Positions 26,201 to 41,200 of a DNA stretch of 64,000 bases are shown one piece after another. Every line of letters starts with the position of its first letter. The stretch's first letter is position 1. The stretch is from Branchiostoma floridae (lineage: Eukaryota > Chordata > Leptocardii > Amphioxiformes > Branchiostomatidae), in the NCBI RefSeq assembly GCF_000003815.2, contig NC_049988.1:3697971-3761970 (forward strand), given 5' to 3'. The translations under genes and the position numbers were made by a program. The notes below the pieces were generated by a model. That model saw only the letters and a list, made by a program, of their open reading frames with translations, searched no databases and had not been told where the DNA came from.

Positions 26201-29200
26201 AGGTACATTTCTTATAGACACCAGCCAGGTTAATGTAAATCATCAAAATTTTGCCACATACAAAATGTTTCCTTCGACTGCCACATCAAGCCACTTTTTA
26301 AAAATGGCATTTATCAAGTTCTTTTAGTGCGTGTGATGCAAAATGTAGACTCTTGTTTTTTTAAACACTGTACTAAACTTTGTACACCCAGCAGAATTAT
26401 GAGTCATGTTCTACTTAAGGTACTAGTAAGTATTTTTAAGGAATGAGAGGATGTACTAAACTATACACTTCCTGTAACAGTTATATCAACTGTATAAAAA
26501 TTCAAACTTTTAAAGATCACAACTTCATGACATAATGTACAATCATGTGTTTTATCTGTCACTACGTGCAGTGCAGCAGTCCTAGAACCATTTAGATCTA
26601 AGGCAGTGGAACCAGGAGCTCAACTTGAAGAAAGGATACCAAAGAGGCAAGTTTGGCTAAAAAAAAGTTGTTTTTTTTTAATTCACTGGGCTCAGTGCAG
26701 CAATCGCAGCAAAAAAACTGAGTTGTGTCAATTTGACTTTCCTTTGCATGAGTTAGCTCTGTATGAATAATGAGCATTCAATCAATGTCTTATAAGTGGT
26801 CCATGAAGAAAACAGAAAGTTGAGTTATCCCAGATGTACAATATACAATAAAAAAAATAAGGTCTTTTCATCGATGATGATACTGCTAATTGTCTCATTT
26901 TTCTGGACAACTTTCAGCCTCTTTCATTGTCCTCTATTTATAGTATTAATTTTATTAATCTTTTAAGACAAACAACATGGCAAGAAAGCTACATAAACAA
27001 CACATGTGGATCTTCCTCATCATCATCCTGAAGGAGCTCCACATGCCAGAAGCAAGCTGTAGCACTAGCAGCTGTTCATCTACCACATCCTGCACCTGTG
27101 ATGACATGCAGCTCACCAATGTCCCCAAGAACTTATATTCATCCATCACTAACTTGTACTTGAGACAAAATCTAATTAGCACTTTACGTCAGTCAGACTT
27201 TTCAAGGTACAGGAGCTTAAGGATCTTATCTTTACAAAATAACCGTATCTCAACAATAGATCATCAGGCATTTCAACATCAGTCTAGCCTGATTGACTTA
27301 GCCCTTGACCACAATGAGTTGACCAGCCTAACAGCTGACATGTTTGTAGGACTTAGCAACTTGGAGCACCTTGACCTAAACAGTAATGATATCAGTAGTA
27401 TTGAGGAAGAAACTTTCACTCCGGCTCAACAACTGAAACACTTGTACTTATATGGAAATAACCTGGAATCCATCCCACAACTTGTCCTTAATCGCCTGGA
27501 TCATCTCCAGAACTTGTATGTCAATGATAGTCACATGAAGGTTATTGTCTCTAACACTTTTGCTAATCAACAGCAGCTTGTAGAGCTGCATCTTTACAAC
27601 AATGAGATCAGCTCTATCCCTCAAAGTGCTTTTGTCAACTTGCCCAAGCTCCAAGAATTGTTCCTGTACTCAAACCAAATACGTAATATTGAGACTCTTG
27701 CATTCTCAAACTTGCCACAACTCCAGGTCCTACGGCTGGATGGCAACAAGCTTGAAACAATTGACCGTGGTTCGTTTAAAGGCCTCGGTAACTTACAAGA
27801 GCTGCAACTACAGAACAATCTCTTCGTCAGCATCCAAACTGTACAATATCAGTTTCCAGTCCTCACCCATCTGTACCTGAACAACAACAGTATCACAGGT
27901 ATTCCTGACGATGCATTCTCAAGGCAACCTAAACTGGTCACTCTACATCTCCACTCAAACAGAATTTCAACTCTTTCCACAACAGCTTTCAAAGAACTGA
28001 CCCAACTGAACACACTCTATCTCTACAACAACCACCTTACCAAGCTTCCTGAACATCTATTCACTGGACTGTCTGACCTTCGTGACCTTAGGCTAGATAA
28101 CAATCTCATCTCAGACATTTTCCTCAACAGTTTCACAGGCATGTCAAATCTCTCCTTCTTTTCCTTGTCAGAGAACAAAATCACATCTTTTCCTATTGGA
28201 GCTCTGTCAAAGATTCCATCAATCTCTGCTCTTGACCTTCAAAACAACCAAATGCAAGTCCTTCCCCTGTCAGCTTATGACAAGCTGGCATCTATCTCAA
28301 CTGTGAACATTGAAAACAACCCCTGGCACTGTGACTGTAGGATGGTTCCCTTCAGGCAAGTGATGACTGGGTCACGTTCATTTGAAAACCAGATCACATG
28401 TCAGGAGCCTAGCAGTTTTATTGGAAAAAAGCTTAAAAATATCAGTCCTGAAGATCTGATCTGTGAAGACCCAACAATTGTGAGATTTGAGAGAAGTGAT
28501 GATGTCCAATTGGTACATGTACAGGTGGAGACACTCCATTTGGTGTGTGAAGTTTCAGGAATCCCCACACCAGATATCATTGTCTATCTCCCGTCAGGGC
28601 AGAATGTCACTTTTGAATCAGGTGGGAGGGTGACTATGGGGGTTGATGGTACCATCACTATAAGAGATGTTACCACAGCAGATGCTGGTCTGTACATCTG
28701 TATTGCGAAAAGTAGTGCTGGTTCCACATATGCACTTCTGTCAGTTGGCCCTTCATCCCTACCTCCTATCCAACAATCCCAGTCTGTATCTAATTCTGAA
28801 ATAGCTGGTTGGAGCCTTTTTGGTCTACTACTATTAGCTGTTATCTTATTTTGCATCAGATTTTTCTGGTGCAAGGAGGTACCTACATGTACATGTACAT
28901 GTAGGTGTCCTCCAGCTTCCCCTGACAATACTACATGTACTAACACTAGATCTGAAGTCAGGGATGACACACCTTTGAAAGAAACAACTCCGAAGGAAAT
29001 TTGTGAACAACTTCAATCCAACAATGACCCCACAATTCAATCCCTTACCAGTCAAGACCAGATAGCAGACAGCAGTGATCATTCCGCATGGCCCAGCTCT
29101 GAGTTTTCTGGACCGAGGGAAAGCTACACGTCATATGACAATCAGTAAGTTTGTAAAGTCTGACGTGCAACATGAACCTCGTCATACAATTGTATCACTT

Positions 29201-32200
29201 CCTTTACCAGTTTAGGTTGCTTTGACACAATTCAATTTCAACTGGACTCATTCTTACAAACATGCACAAACAGCATCATCGATAACATGAAAGCAGCCGA
29301 GTATCATTGTATCACCCCAGATGCTGACAAATTAAACAATCATCATTAACAAAACACATTTGGGACCATAAAACTTATTATAAGAACAATAGCCCCGACA
29401 GAGACTAGCTAGCAATGAAAATTAAAAAATCAGGCCCTGAAAATGGTCATGACTCCAGCTTTGTTGCCATTATGTGGTGAACCATCCTGAAGTATATCTG
29501 AAAGGACTGAATTGACACAAACTTTAAGGTTAAATTGCCTCTTTCTAAAAGAACTGTAATTTATCTGAGACTCTGGAGAGTGTGGAGGTTCAATCAACTG
29601 AGAGTAGGGAGAGAGGAGTTGAATGTGTTTCATCAACTTTATTCCGTGGTTTCATGAAGAGAGAAACAAGGGTTGACGTTTTATGTCTATCTATTTTTTT
29701 TACGGTAATCAAGAGTAAAAAAATAACACACAGCTGGCAGACTGTGACAGTCTGAGCCTAAAAATCAATGGAACTCAAAAGTTAGCTTTAACAAACTTTT
29801 GACACTTTGGCTACGACGTTGGGTAATACAATACCTAGTACATGTCATGAAATTTTGTACAATGTAATACAGTACAAGTCATTTAGTTGCACACCCCATT
29901 TGCCAGTGTTTTTCATGCAATTATTCGGGCGGTGCAATAATGCAAAGTTATAATTCAGCTGGACCGCAACGGTTTGGGACTTTGGGATTCAGTGCAATCA
30001 ACAGAAATGTGCAGTAATCTGTTGTGCAATTAACTGGCTTTTACTGTATAAAATATGTGTTTCAACTCTATCAAATATGATGCAATTAACAATGTGGCAT
30101 TTCAGCCATGGAGGCCATGTGAAACAGGGTCCCCAGTCTTTATACTCATGGTAATCCAATAGTTATACTCTAAATCACTTGTTTCATTGCTATTGTGCAC
30201 ATGCAATGTTGTTAAGTACTGCATTAGGATGAAGTCAGAAAAAATAAGCCATCTTTTAAAACTAATTTAAAGATAGAACAAACTTTAAGCAAGATGGAAT
30301 TATACTAAGTAGTTTTGCAATGTTTGGCCAAATGTAATTTTTGATGGATTAACAATTTCATAATAACTTCAAGATATGTAACTGATTAGAAGAGAATACT
30401 TGTTATATTGAATATGTTTGTTAGCTGATTTAATCAGTCTGATAGCATAATATAATTATAGAATATTGGACAATAACTTATGACTATGAGTAATGATCAT
30501 GGTATACCTCCTCTGTATAATTACAAAGACATGGCGACTGAAGTTGCTTGGTTGAAAGTAAACAATACACTTTAAGAAATCTAAACATCTTTTTTTTTAT
30601 AGATTTTTTTATAGATTATTGTAATCAGGTTCAACTTGAAAGAGGTAAATTCTATTTGTACTTCAAGCAATGGGCCTTAAAATGCAATTATTGCACAATT
30701 ATGTTGTCTTGAATTACAAAATTGTGAATAACGGACGTTGTTTGGAAAGAGAACTACGTCTTACTGTACTTTTTCTATAATTTGCGCTAATCTTCAAATA
30801 TTTAGTAGACTTACTAAGAATTATACTATATAGTAGTACACACTCTCCAACAATTTTCTGAACACTGATAGTTACTGTAACATTACGAACATGTGCAGGG
30901 TTTTGCAAGTATGGAACATACAGTACGAGGGGAGATCAATAAGTTCTAGGCCTCACTCAGAAATGATAAGCACAACTCAAATTTTGCGGCCAGATCTTTG
31001 TAGTATGACGTTTTTAAATATATATATCAATATCCTCCAAATTTCAAATCATTGCAATCATATAATTTCCAGGCAACGTCTTCTTGAAAGTCAGTAGGTA
31101 ATTATAAGTTCAACTTGCGAGAAAAACAAGGCGTGAACTGTGATCAGACGTGTGGGTTGAATTCCCGGGATGCTGTAAATTCTTCGAAGACTGATTGTAA
31201 AAATGTTTGATTATCATAATGATTCCCTTCGTATTTTCAAGTAGAAAGGAGTGGGTGTCTGACTTTCAGCAGAGCAAGTTGACCCGCACACCAAAGGTGG
31301 CTCAATTGTCCATGTTTTTTTCCTTGTCTTGTACCTACGTAATATAATACTGTTACTGATGGGTGTCGCCTGCAAAGTAATGATCCCAATAATTTGAATT
31401 TTGGTACAAATTCATAATTAAATTTATGCTTATTCTACTCCTCGAAATTTGAGTTGTGCTTATTATTTCTGGGTGAGGCCGAGAACTTATTGATCATTCC
31501 TCATATGCCTGGTAGAAGGTATCATTTAATGAATGGACAGACTCTAGCGAATTGTAAGAAATTTGATATTTTGTGTATAGACTCATAGTTCTGCCAGTGG
31601 GTAGACAACTTAATTGGCTGTAATGATCACAATCTGATCATCTAATCAAATAATTATACCAATTTTTGTCAAGTAAACATATCCTTTCTAAGCTCTTAGC
31701 TCGACCAAGCAAACACTGGCAAGCCATTGTTCCTGTCCTGCTTGACAACATTTTATTATCATCACACATGTACAAACAGCGTAAAGCTGACAGTATATAA
31801 TAAAAGATTGAATTCTGAAATTGAGAGTGATGTGGCAGTACAATGTGTAATTTGACATTTACATGTAGGCTAGTGAAGTAATTAGTTATTTTTTTTCTCC
31901 TCTGTACTGAAGAGCATTGCGTTACTTAGATTTAGATTTATTCTGTTACTTATATATGATAGTATGGCATTGTTCTTGTTTCCTGTGAGGATAGCTGTAT
32001 CTAGCGCAATGCAGCTCAGCATTATTGTCACAGGAAATGTGCTTAATGCACTGATTGCGGCGGCTTGACTAAAAAATCATTCCGAAAAAAATGACATTGC
32101 TAACATCAAAAAACTCTTTATATATACTAGTTACTGGGAATTATCTTTGACATCTCTCAATTAAGTTTCATTTTCATAGACGGTCTATATCATATCAAGA

Positions 32201-35200
32201 GTGTTATAAATTTTTGGAGACTTCACGGCCACACTCCAGTGGGAAAACAGCGACAGTGATGTTTATGTTGTTTTTCTATGGTCGGCATATCTACTCAACA
32301 AACATTTGAAGACCCATACATGTAATTTGTTTTGTTTTGTGAAGGTTTATTTCTTAATGTGTATGATATTGATAATTGAGTGACACTGACAATCTGCAGG
32401 GTAGCTATATATCGTGAGAACAGAACAGCTGCATATTAAGAAATTAATCTTCGAGATTGACTCAGTCAACACAAAACAATAATTTGTATACATTGTGTTT
32501 ATCATTGTATAAATTGTACAAAGTTCGTCCGGTGGTCAAGGTACATTTTGTACAGTGCACTAAAGAGTACCGTACGTAGCCAAAAAGTAAATGACAGCAT
32601 GAACATACTTTTTAACGGTTGGAAATTCCCTTTTATCCATTCCAACTGATGTCAGGTGTCAAACTGAGGAGAACTTGTTTGTAATATTATATTACGATAG
32701 CTTGATTTATGTGTTTCTGCCATTCCATCAATTTAAATGGTTTAGAACAGACTACACAAAAATTAAAGTAAACTAGAGTTCCACGAACACATCCCTTCGC
32801 CAAATAATCATGCCTTTATTCAAGACTTAATAATAAGGTCTTAGTCATGTGTTACTAAAGAGTACCTACATGTACCCCAATAGCAAACGACTGCATGAAC
32901 GTTCCCCACAAACCCACAAACGCTACCAAACATAACTTTCTTGGCGAAGATGACAATGATTATGTACACTGTTGTGATACTTTCCAGCGCAACTTTCATA
33001 GTGCTTTGTCAAAATCATGTAGTGACTAATCTACCAGACTCTGGCCTGGCCAAATAGTAAATGATGATAGGCCTGGCTTTGACCAAGTGTCTATTGACAT
33101 TGAGGTCGTCATTTGCATAATTAACATGTATTGACATTTCTCTCTTTCTCAGTTACATATGTGACAAGTTTAAAAGTCCTATCATGGAATGCAGTGGATT
33201 TATAAACTTTCCTAATTAATTATGCAAATTAGCTGTTGATTTGCATAATAAGTATTACATTATGTAAGTCATCACTTAGGCTATCTACATACCAAAAATC
33301 ATGACGATCCGTCAACACGTTCTCGAGTTATTCTCGTTCAAAGTTTGAAAGGAAATCTGTGCCTGCAGTTCCAGAAAAGCCACTAGGAGGTCCAAACTCA
33401 CAGCACTTACTCTCTGTCCTAATGGCTATCTATCACTAAAAAATTAATCTCCAAGCAGATCTTGCGGTGGTTTAAGACAGTAACATAAGCTGGGGAAGGA
33501 GTTTAGCCAGGAGAGAAGTTTTATTCCACCGCGAAGATCTGCAGCAGAACGCAACCGCTCAAAGGCTATTATCAGGCAATCAAACTGCGTTAGGAAGAAG
33601 GTGCTAATTACCCCGGGTGTGCGGGGCCAGGAATCCCGTCACGGGTCAGCTGCAAGAGTTCATTATGTTTTCTGTGACATTGGGAGCTTTTTTTTTTCTT
33701 CTTTGTTGTCAATAACTGACGTCAATAGCAAAACATCAGCACGATGCGACAGGACGCAAGTGCAGTGGGGAGGGAGACGCTGACGTCGATTTCCCCAACA
33801 TTTCACGATCAAATCCACGGCGACTGTGTTTGTCTGAGATCGTCGCCGATCGCCATTAAAATCAATTCAAATCAGCTTCGCTGCAAATGCTGATTATGTG
33901 GATATCTTTCCAAAATTTTAAGTTCGAATCTGTCTACATTTTTACACGCTGATCTCTGTCCGTCAAAAGTGACGAGCGTGGGTCCTTGAACCGAACCCAA
34001 GAGTATATGATCGGTACAGATTCTAAGTTGCAGACAAGATAAAATGACGCAGGAAGTGTTAAAACACAGCAGCTTTTATTGCGAAATATAGTCAAGTAAT
34101 GACAATAAATCGTTATTTGTGTACAACTGATAATTTCATATGTCGATACGTTGTCTTCGTGCGCTATGATGCGGTCTGCTCCAGCGATCTCGGGGGGAAG
34201 CCCCCGCTGTGAACTGGCATGGCTCGCCGCGTTTGTCCCAGATACTGGCTCGGAAAGGTTGTAAAACGATAATCCCGGCCAATATTCACGTTGGAGATAA
34301 GTGGGCACTAGGAGGAGCAGAAACACGTTTCTGAAAAGATTGCCCCTCCCAGTGCCTTTGAGCGGTTGCGTTCTGCCGCAGATCTTCGCGGTGGAATATA
34401 ACTCCTCTCCCGGCTAAACTCCTTCCCCAGCTTACTTTACTGTCTTAAACCACCGCAAGATCTGCTTGGAGATTATACTCAAAAATCACAACCACAGCAT
34501 GTTCAGAACACGAGATGTCAAAATGGAAGTTTTGCTGCAGTACCTTAGGAAGCCGCTAGGGGGCCCATTATCGAACTTGACCTTCATTTTCCTGACCCCT
34601 ACCTACCTACCAAATATCATCAGGATCCATTCAAGGCTTCTCAAGTTATGCATTCCACAAACAAACGGACGGACACACTCTGCCCACTCTGACGAAAAAT
34701 GCTAGTCGCCAACCATTTTCGAACTCGACTTTTCGCAACCGCTACTCAAATACCAAATATCATGAAAATCCATACTCAGCTTCTCGAGTTATATGCTGTT
34801 GACCTACATATAGAGACACAACAGCATGCCATAACTGAAAAGAAAACCTTCTTGGCGAAGGTAATAACAGGGTGTGAACAGCAGAAATTAATCTTCAACC
34901 ATTAGTCAACACAACCAAACATTGTACAGGTACACATACATGTACATGTACATGTATATTGGTCAAAGTCTGGCAGGTGTTCAAGGTGGTCAAGGTGCAC
35001 AATCACTGCACGTACAAAATATAAGTACAGCAGTTAGCGCCTGTCTGTGACGCAGGAAGAATTTATTTAGCCAGACTACATAATCGCCGACGTTAACAAA
35101 ACGACTTCAACACAAAAAGAACTGACTTCAAAGGTAAGTCTAGATCTCCTATTACATGTACATTAGCTCTGGATGCTTTTAGACAAACATATTTCAAAAC

Positions 35201-38200
35201 TTGATAAGGTCACCTGGATATCTGAAGTGTGCATACCATGCGGATTACAAAATACAACAGTTACTGTAACAGTTACAGCAACAAATTAGCCCTCTGTCAG
35301 ATATATCTAAACTCAAAATGAAGACATTTTTCCATCTTCATCTCAGGTTCAAAGAATATTTGAAAGAAAGTTAACATCTGCAAACAATCAAAATTTCGCC
35401 CGACCGACGGGTGTTTGCCTTTCAATTTGTGGCCGATGATCAATAAGTCGGTCTATACTTGCCCGACACCTCAAATCTTAGTATAATGCAACCTCAAAGA
35501 TCACCGGCGACTAGTCGCTGATGTTAGGAACACGTTTTGGGTTACAGTGAGCATTGGACGACTCCAAAAAATCGCTGACGATCACTAAAAATCATGCGTT
35601 GATCGAGGAAAACACAGCAGTGCATGTACATGTATATAACTGCTGACAATGTCAGTTCCAGCTAACAGACTCATCGTTCCATCGATTTCCGCGCAATGTG
35701 AAGGGGGTATGAACACACTAAGTACATTGTACATGCATCTACTGAAGGCAGCAAGACAGCAGACAAGTTACACGTAGTAGTATTACATGACTTGTACGAG
35801 ATACACATGTGCATGCATGACCTTACATACTACATGTAATATGCCACGGCTTCAAGTTGACTGTAATCTTATATGGCATGGAACTCCAGAATTCGAAATG
35901 TTGGCAGTTCTTGTCATCCTTAAATTGTCAGTAGCATGTACAATGTACTTTTCTTTCTATCATTCTGTAATACAATTCGTGTACTATTATATAATAGTCA
36001 AAACACAGATTTTCTTATTTCCAACAAGAGGAACCATTGTGACATGGAAAGACCAATTTTGACACACTTACTTTGGTTCAAAATAATTTTCTGTGGCACT
36101 GGGATTTGGTATATCCCATACAAAATGTAAAATATTTTGAATCAAAATTATCACTGATAATATACAGAACACAGTTGTAAGAGTTTCCATGGTGAAATTC
36201 AGGCAAACTGGCATGACAATTTGGTACATGTACTAGGAGGGGTGATCAATAAGTTCCCAGCCTCACCAAGAAATAATAAGGGTCACAACCTAATTTTGAG
36301 GCATATTATTTACATCATAATAGTACAAACTTAAGGGGGCACACCCCAGTTTATTTGGAGTTTCAATTGGAGGTGGCACACCCTCAAGTCTAGCAATCTC
36401 ACAAAATCCAGATTTTTTCATTGGTTAAAACACATGATTCTCCGGCAAACGAAACTGATATTGACAGAAAGAGCAAAACATAGCGAGTAATCGAGCCAAA
36501 ATTATAGAAAATTCTTACTTCAGATTTTTAAATCATCCACGGCGCGCAGCATTGCAACATCGCTTATACAGCACCTCAGAGGTCAATCTAGGTCAGGGAG
36601 CTTTACCTTCAAGGCGTAGGGATATCCGGAAATGAGGCGCAGACCAAAACACAATTTGCACCAAAAACACACCACTTCCTACGCATTTCAGCCATGTAAA
36701 TAGCATTTAATGTCATTTGAACTTGTTTCGCAGTAAATAATGAGAAATGTAAACTTAAAGCTAGACCATCAAAACCCTTTCATCACTTTTTTTGTCGCAC
36801 ACTACTGTCGGGACCCCGGTTGCGGAAGAACTGGGATGTGCACCTTTAAGCTTAAATTATGCAATATCTACCAAAATCTGTACCAGTACCTGTACCTAAA
36901 ATTTCTTTAGGTCATGTACACAGTGATTGTGGTCAATACTTTAATTTACAGATGACACCCAGTAATGTTAGGTGAGAGAGAGAAAAAATCGGACAATTGA
37001 GCTGAGTGAACTGAGGTGTGCACTGCCAGGTAAACTTGCTCACCTGTAAGTCAGATATCTAGTACTTTTTTTCTAGATGAAATATGACCTGAAATTTCAT
37101 GACATGAAAACACAACCCCAACAGCTCTGATCCTACTTTACCCTACTTCCTTTCCCATCACTTGCCTACTGATTTTCACAAATTAAAGAACTCTGTTAAG
37201 CATAATGACCACAATGCCTTGAAATTTGGTGGATAATTGATAAAAGGTAATCACACTTAATATGTAAATCTGTGCCCCAAAATTTGAGTTTGGGAGAGGC
37301 CAAAAACTTATTGAACACCAGTAATACTTGATGCGTCACCAGCTTTGGTGCTAAATGTGTAGCAAATAAAGCAGAAGCAGAGTGTACAAACAATAAACGT
37401 GATTATACAGGACAGTCACGTTTGGAGATTACCATTTCCTAAGGAGGTGTACGTTTATATTTCTACACTAAATCTTACATGCAGTGAAAACCACAGTAAC
37501 TGTAAGAGACACTTTTTCTAGATGTCATATTACATGTTGAAATATAGTCCCTTGAACTAAAATTTGATTTTAATGATGATATAGATTGAAGGAAAAAGAG
37601 TACATTATTCTGTATTTTAATATTGCACTAAGTCTTGAAAAAAGAACTAATTAAGTCTTGATACTGCACTGATACAAAGAAATACATTGTAACATTACAT
37701 GTATTATATCATATAGGGTCCATGATTCAAAGCAATTTCTAATAGGCAATACAGAATCAAATTTTCAAAACCACTTTTCAACAGCGTTGTACCTGCCCAA
37801 GGTGTAGCAGCCCTACAACTACAAGACTGGTGCCAATTCAATCAGTTGTATCAATCTTCATAAAGGAATTGTAAAAAAGGTAAGATTGGCTGAAGACATT
37901 GACTGATGTGAATAATATTTTGCTATGTGCATAGTCTAGTAAGTTCATAATGCGCCGATGAAAGGTCAAGGTTACTACTACTACCCTCGACTACTTGTGT
38001 GCAAAATATCTTCAAGTTGGCACTTGCTTTATATACAAAATGTATGCATGTTGGCCTTATAAACATTTCCATATATTAAACATACAGGTCTGTGCAGTTT
38101 GTGCCCTATAAAGCACATCATGAAGACTATTCAGTCATCCCCTTCTCCCAAAAAGTTGTTTCCGGTAGAATTTTGTGAGTGACTGTGTGTATTGTGCATG

Positions 38201-41200
38201 TTGTGGATGGACAGCATATAATGTGTTACTGGAGATTTGATGGGTCTGATGTATTGAAATTATTTGGTAAGTGAGCAGGTCTTGATGAGACCTTCGAATG
38301 ATTATAGATTTTGGGCTCTCTAGCTGCTTGTTGCGGAACTGCAGCAGAACATATGGTTTTGATATCATCAGTTCTGGACATGCTATCATCATATTGGTCA
38401 TGACTTTTGAATGGTATATAGCTCTGAGACTCTTATTAAGTAAATTGATCACAATTCAAATTCTATCCCCAGCATTTGTCTATTCGCCAAGACAGTGCAG
38501 TAGTCTACATGTTCAGCTTGTATCATTCCCGTTACTTGTTCTTTTCAGGTGACAGTACAATATGTTAAGAAAGCTGCAAGACATGCTGATTTTCCTTCTC
38601 ATCATCCTGAAGGAGCTCCACATGCCAGAAGCTTACTGCAGCTGTACATCATCTTCATACTGCTCCTGCAACAGTCAAGGACTCACCAGCATTCCTCAGA
38701 ACTTTCGCACATCCATCACTACCTTAATATTAAGAGATAATGGAATTACAGCATTAGATCAGTCAGATTTCTCAAGGTATAGGAACTTAAGAACTATAGA
38801 TTTGGGAAGGAACCAAATCTCAACAGTAGATAATCAGGCATTTTATTACCAAACCAGCCTAACCAGTTTAGACCTTCAGCAGAACCAGCTGCCCAGCCTT
38901 CAAGCTGGCATGTTTGTAGGACTTAGTAACCTGCAATCTCTTCATCTGCAAAACAATTACATCAGTAGTATTGAGGCAGGAACCTTCAGCCCAGTTCGAC
39001 GATTACAAATTCTGTACATAAATGGAAACAACCTGACATCTATTCCAAATAGTGTCTTTGTCAATCTGCCCAATCTTCAATCGTTGTACCTGTACTCAAA
39101 CTACATAGATAGCATTCAGCCTGATGCACTTTCAAATCTGCCACAACTCCAGAACCTACGACTGGATGACAACAAGCTTCACACGATCAGCCCTGGTTCG
39201 TTTAGTGGCCTAGGTAACTTAAGGCAATTGCAGCTACAAAACAACATTCTCACTGAAATTCCAACTGTACAATATCAGTTTCTAGAATTAACCCTCCTAT
39301 ATCTGAACAACAACAGTATTACGTACATTCCTGACCATGCATTCTCCAACCAACCTAAACTGTCCACCCTTCATCTTCATGAAAACAAAATTTTAACTCT
39401 CTCTGTAACAGCATTCACCCGACTGGATCAACTCAACACACTCTATCTGTATGATAATGCCCTTGAAGAGATGCCTGACTATCTATTTGCCGGGATGTCT
39501 AATCTTCGTGATCTTAGGCTGCAAAACAATGCCATCTCACAACTTTTCCTCAACACTTTCACAGGAATATCTAGTCTCTCTTTCTTCTATTTGTCTAACA
39601 ATGGTCTTCAGTCTTTCCCTGTTGCTGCTTTGTCAAAGATTCCGTCTATTTCCGGTCTTTATATCCAGAACAACCACATGCAGGTCCTTCCATTGACAGC
39701 TTATAACAAGCTGGCATCTATTTCTACTGTGAACATTGAAAACAACCCCTGGCAGTGTGACTGTAGGATGGTTCCCTTCAGGCAAAAGATGACTGGATCA
39801 CATTCATTTGAAAACCAGATCACATGTCAGGAACCAAGCAGTTTTCTTGGGCAAAAGCTTAAAAATATCAGTCCTGAAGATCTGATTTGTGAAGAACCGA
39901 GAATCGTGACATTTGAGCGGAGTGGTGATAATATATTGTTAGAGGGGGAGACACTTGATTTGCTCTGTGAAGCTTCAGGAATCCCAACACCTGACATCAC
40001 AGTCATTCTCCCATCTGGACTGAATGCAACTGCTGAGTCAGGTGGGAGGGTGACTGTGGGAGAGGATGGTGTCATTGCTGTAATGGAAATTACTCTAGCA
40101 GATGCTGGTCTGTACATATGCATTGCAGAAAGTCCCACTGGTTCAACATTTTCAGCACTGTCTGTTACAACGATTATCACATCAGCAACTTCCAATCACA
40201 CTGAATCTGCTTCTGGACCTACTTTCTCCCAAGGTGATATTGTTGGATCTGTTCTTGGGACAGCAGCTTGCACTACTATCCTTATTGGGAGTATCATTTG
40301 TGTCATCTGGTACAAAAGGAGGTATAGTCATGACTCACCAGGCTATGGTCTTGCTTCCAGAAACAGAAATGCTGCACCTCCTTGTGATTCAAATGTCTAT
40401 GATATGTGCGCTTGAGCTTAAAGAAAAGCATATTAAGTTGAAAATTTGTGTAAGGATATTCTCTATAGAATGAAAGTTGAGGAATAATGCTGATGATAAT
40501 TTTTTTTGACAGACTTAGTCTGTGAGTTCAACAATCTTTATCTTAAAATTTTGTTACATAATTAGTTGTTTTCAAGAGACCGTTCATTTTAGATGACAGA
40601 ATGCATGCAAATTAAATGTCACCACAGAAAATGGTTGTTACATACTGTATGGTATGAAATTCACAACTTAAACGCTTCATACTGAGGTCAAAGATGTTAG
40701 CTGCTAGTGCGATGCGGCTTTGCTATTACTGCTAAATGTATTTAACCAACACACTAGGTCACTCCTCTTCTCAAGACTGGAAATAAAAATGTAATTGCCA
40801 TGGCAGTAGTTGAGGTGAAAATCAATACAACTGCCAGGGAAGTTCCAGTTGATTCCCNNNNNNNNNNNNNNNNNNNNNNNNNNNNNNNNNNNNNNNNNNN
40901 NNNNNNNNNNNNNNNNNNNNNNNNNNNNNNNNNNNNNNNNNNNNNNNNNNNNNNNNNNNNNNNNNNNNNNNNNNNNNNNNNNNNNNNNNNNNNNNNNNNN
41001 NNNNNNNNNNNNNNNNNNNNNNNNNNNNNNNNNNNNNNNNNNNNNNNNNNNNNNNNNNNNNNNNNNNNNNNNNNNNNNNNNNNNNNNNNNNNNNNNNNNN
41101 NNNNNNNNNNNNNNNNNNNNNNNNNNNNNNNNNNNNNNNNNNNNNNNNNNNNNNNNNNNNNNNNNNNAATCAACTGGAACTTCCCTGTCACATCCCTGGC

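Larger units (their letters stand above)
19648..26976. other. First part of ABCB8 intron 2, upstream of LRR-Ig gene 1
   Basis: Proximal part of the 36.1 kb intron (19648-55743). Holds a 5S-like pseudogene, several inverted-repeat elements, a SINE interrupted by a MITE, and two leader-cassette copies (20863-21089, 26029-26201). No further protein gene seen. Confidence 0.8.
29149..38561. other. Intergenic stretch between LRR-Ig genes 1 and 2
   Basis: 9.4 kb still inside ABCB8 intron 2. Holds two mariner-like elements, a long-armed TA-flanked element, dispersed repeat pieces and leader cassette 3. Between these (for example 29149-30900, 31510-32440, 37330-38130) I see only AT-rich DNA with no coding signal. 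Confidence 0.75.
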
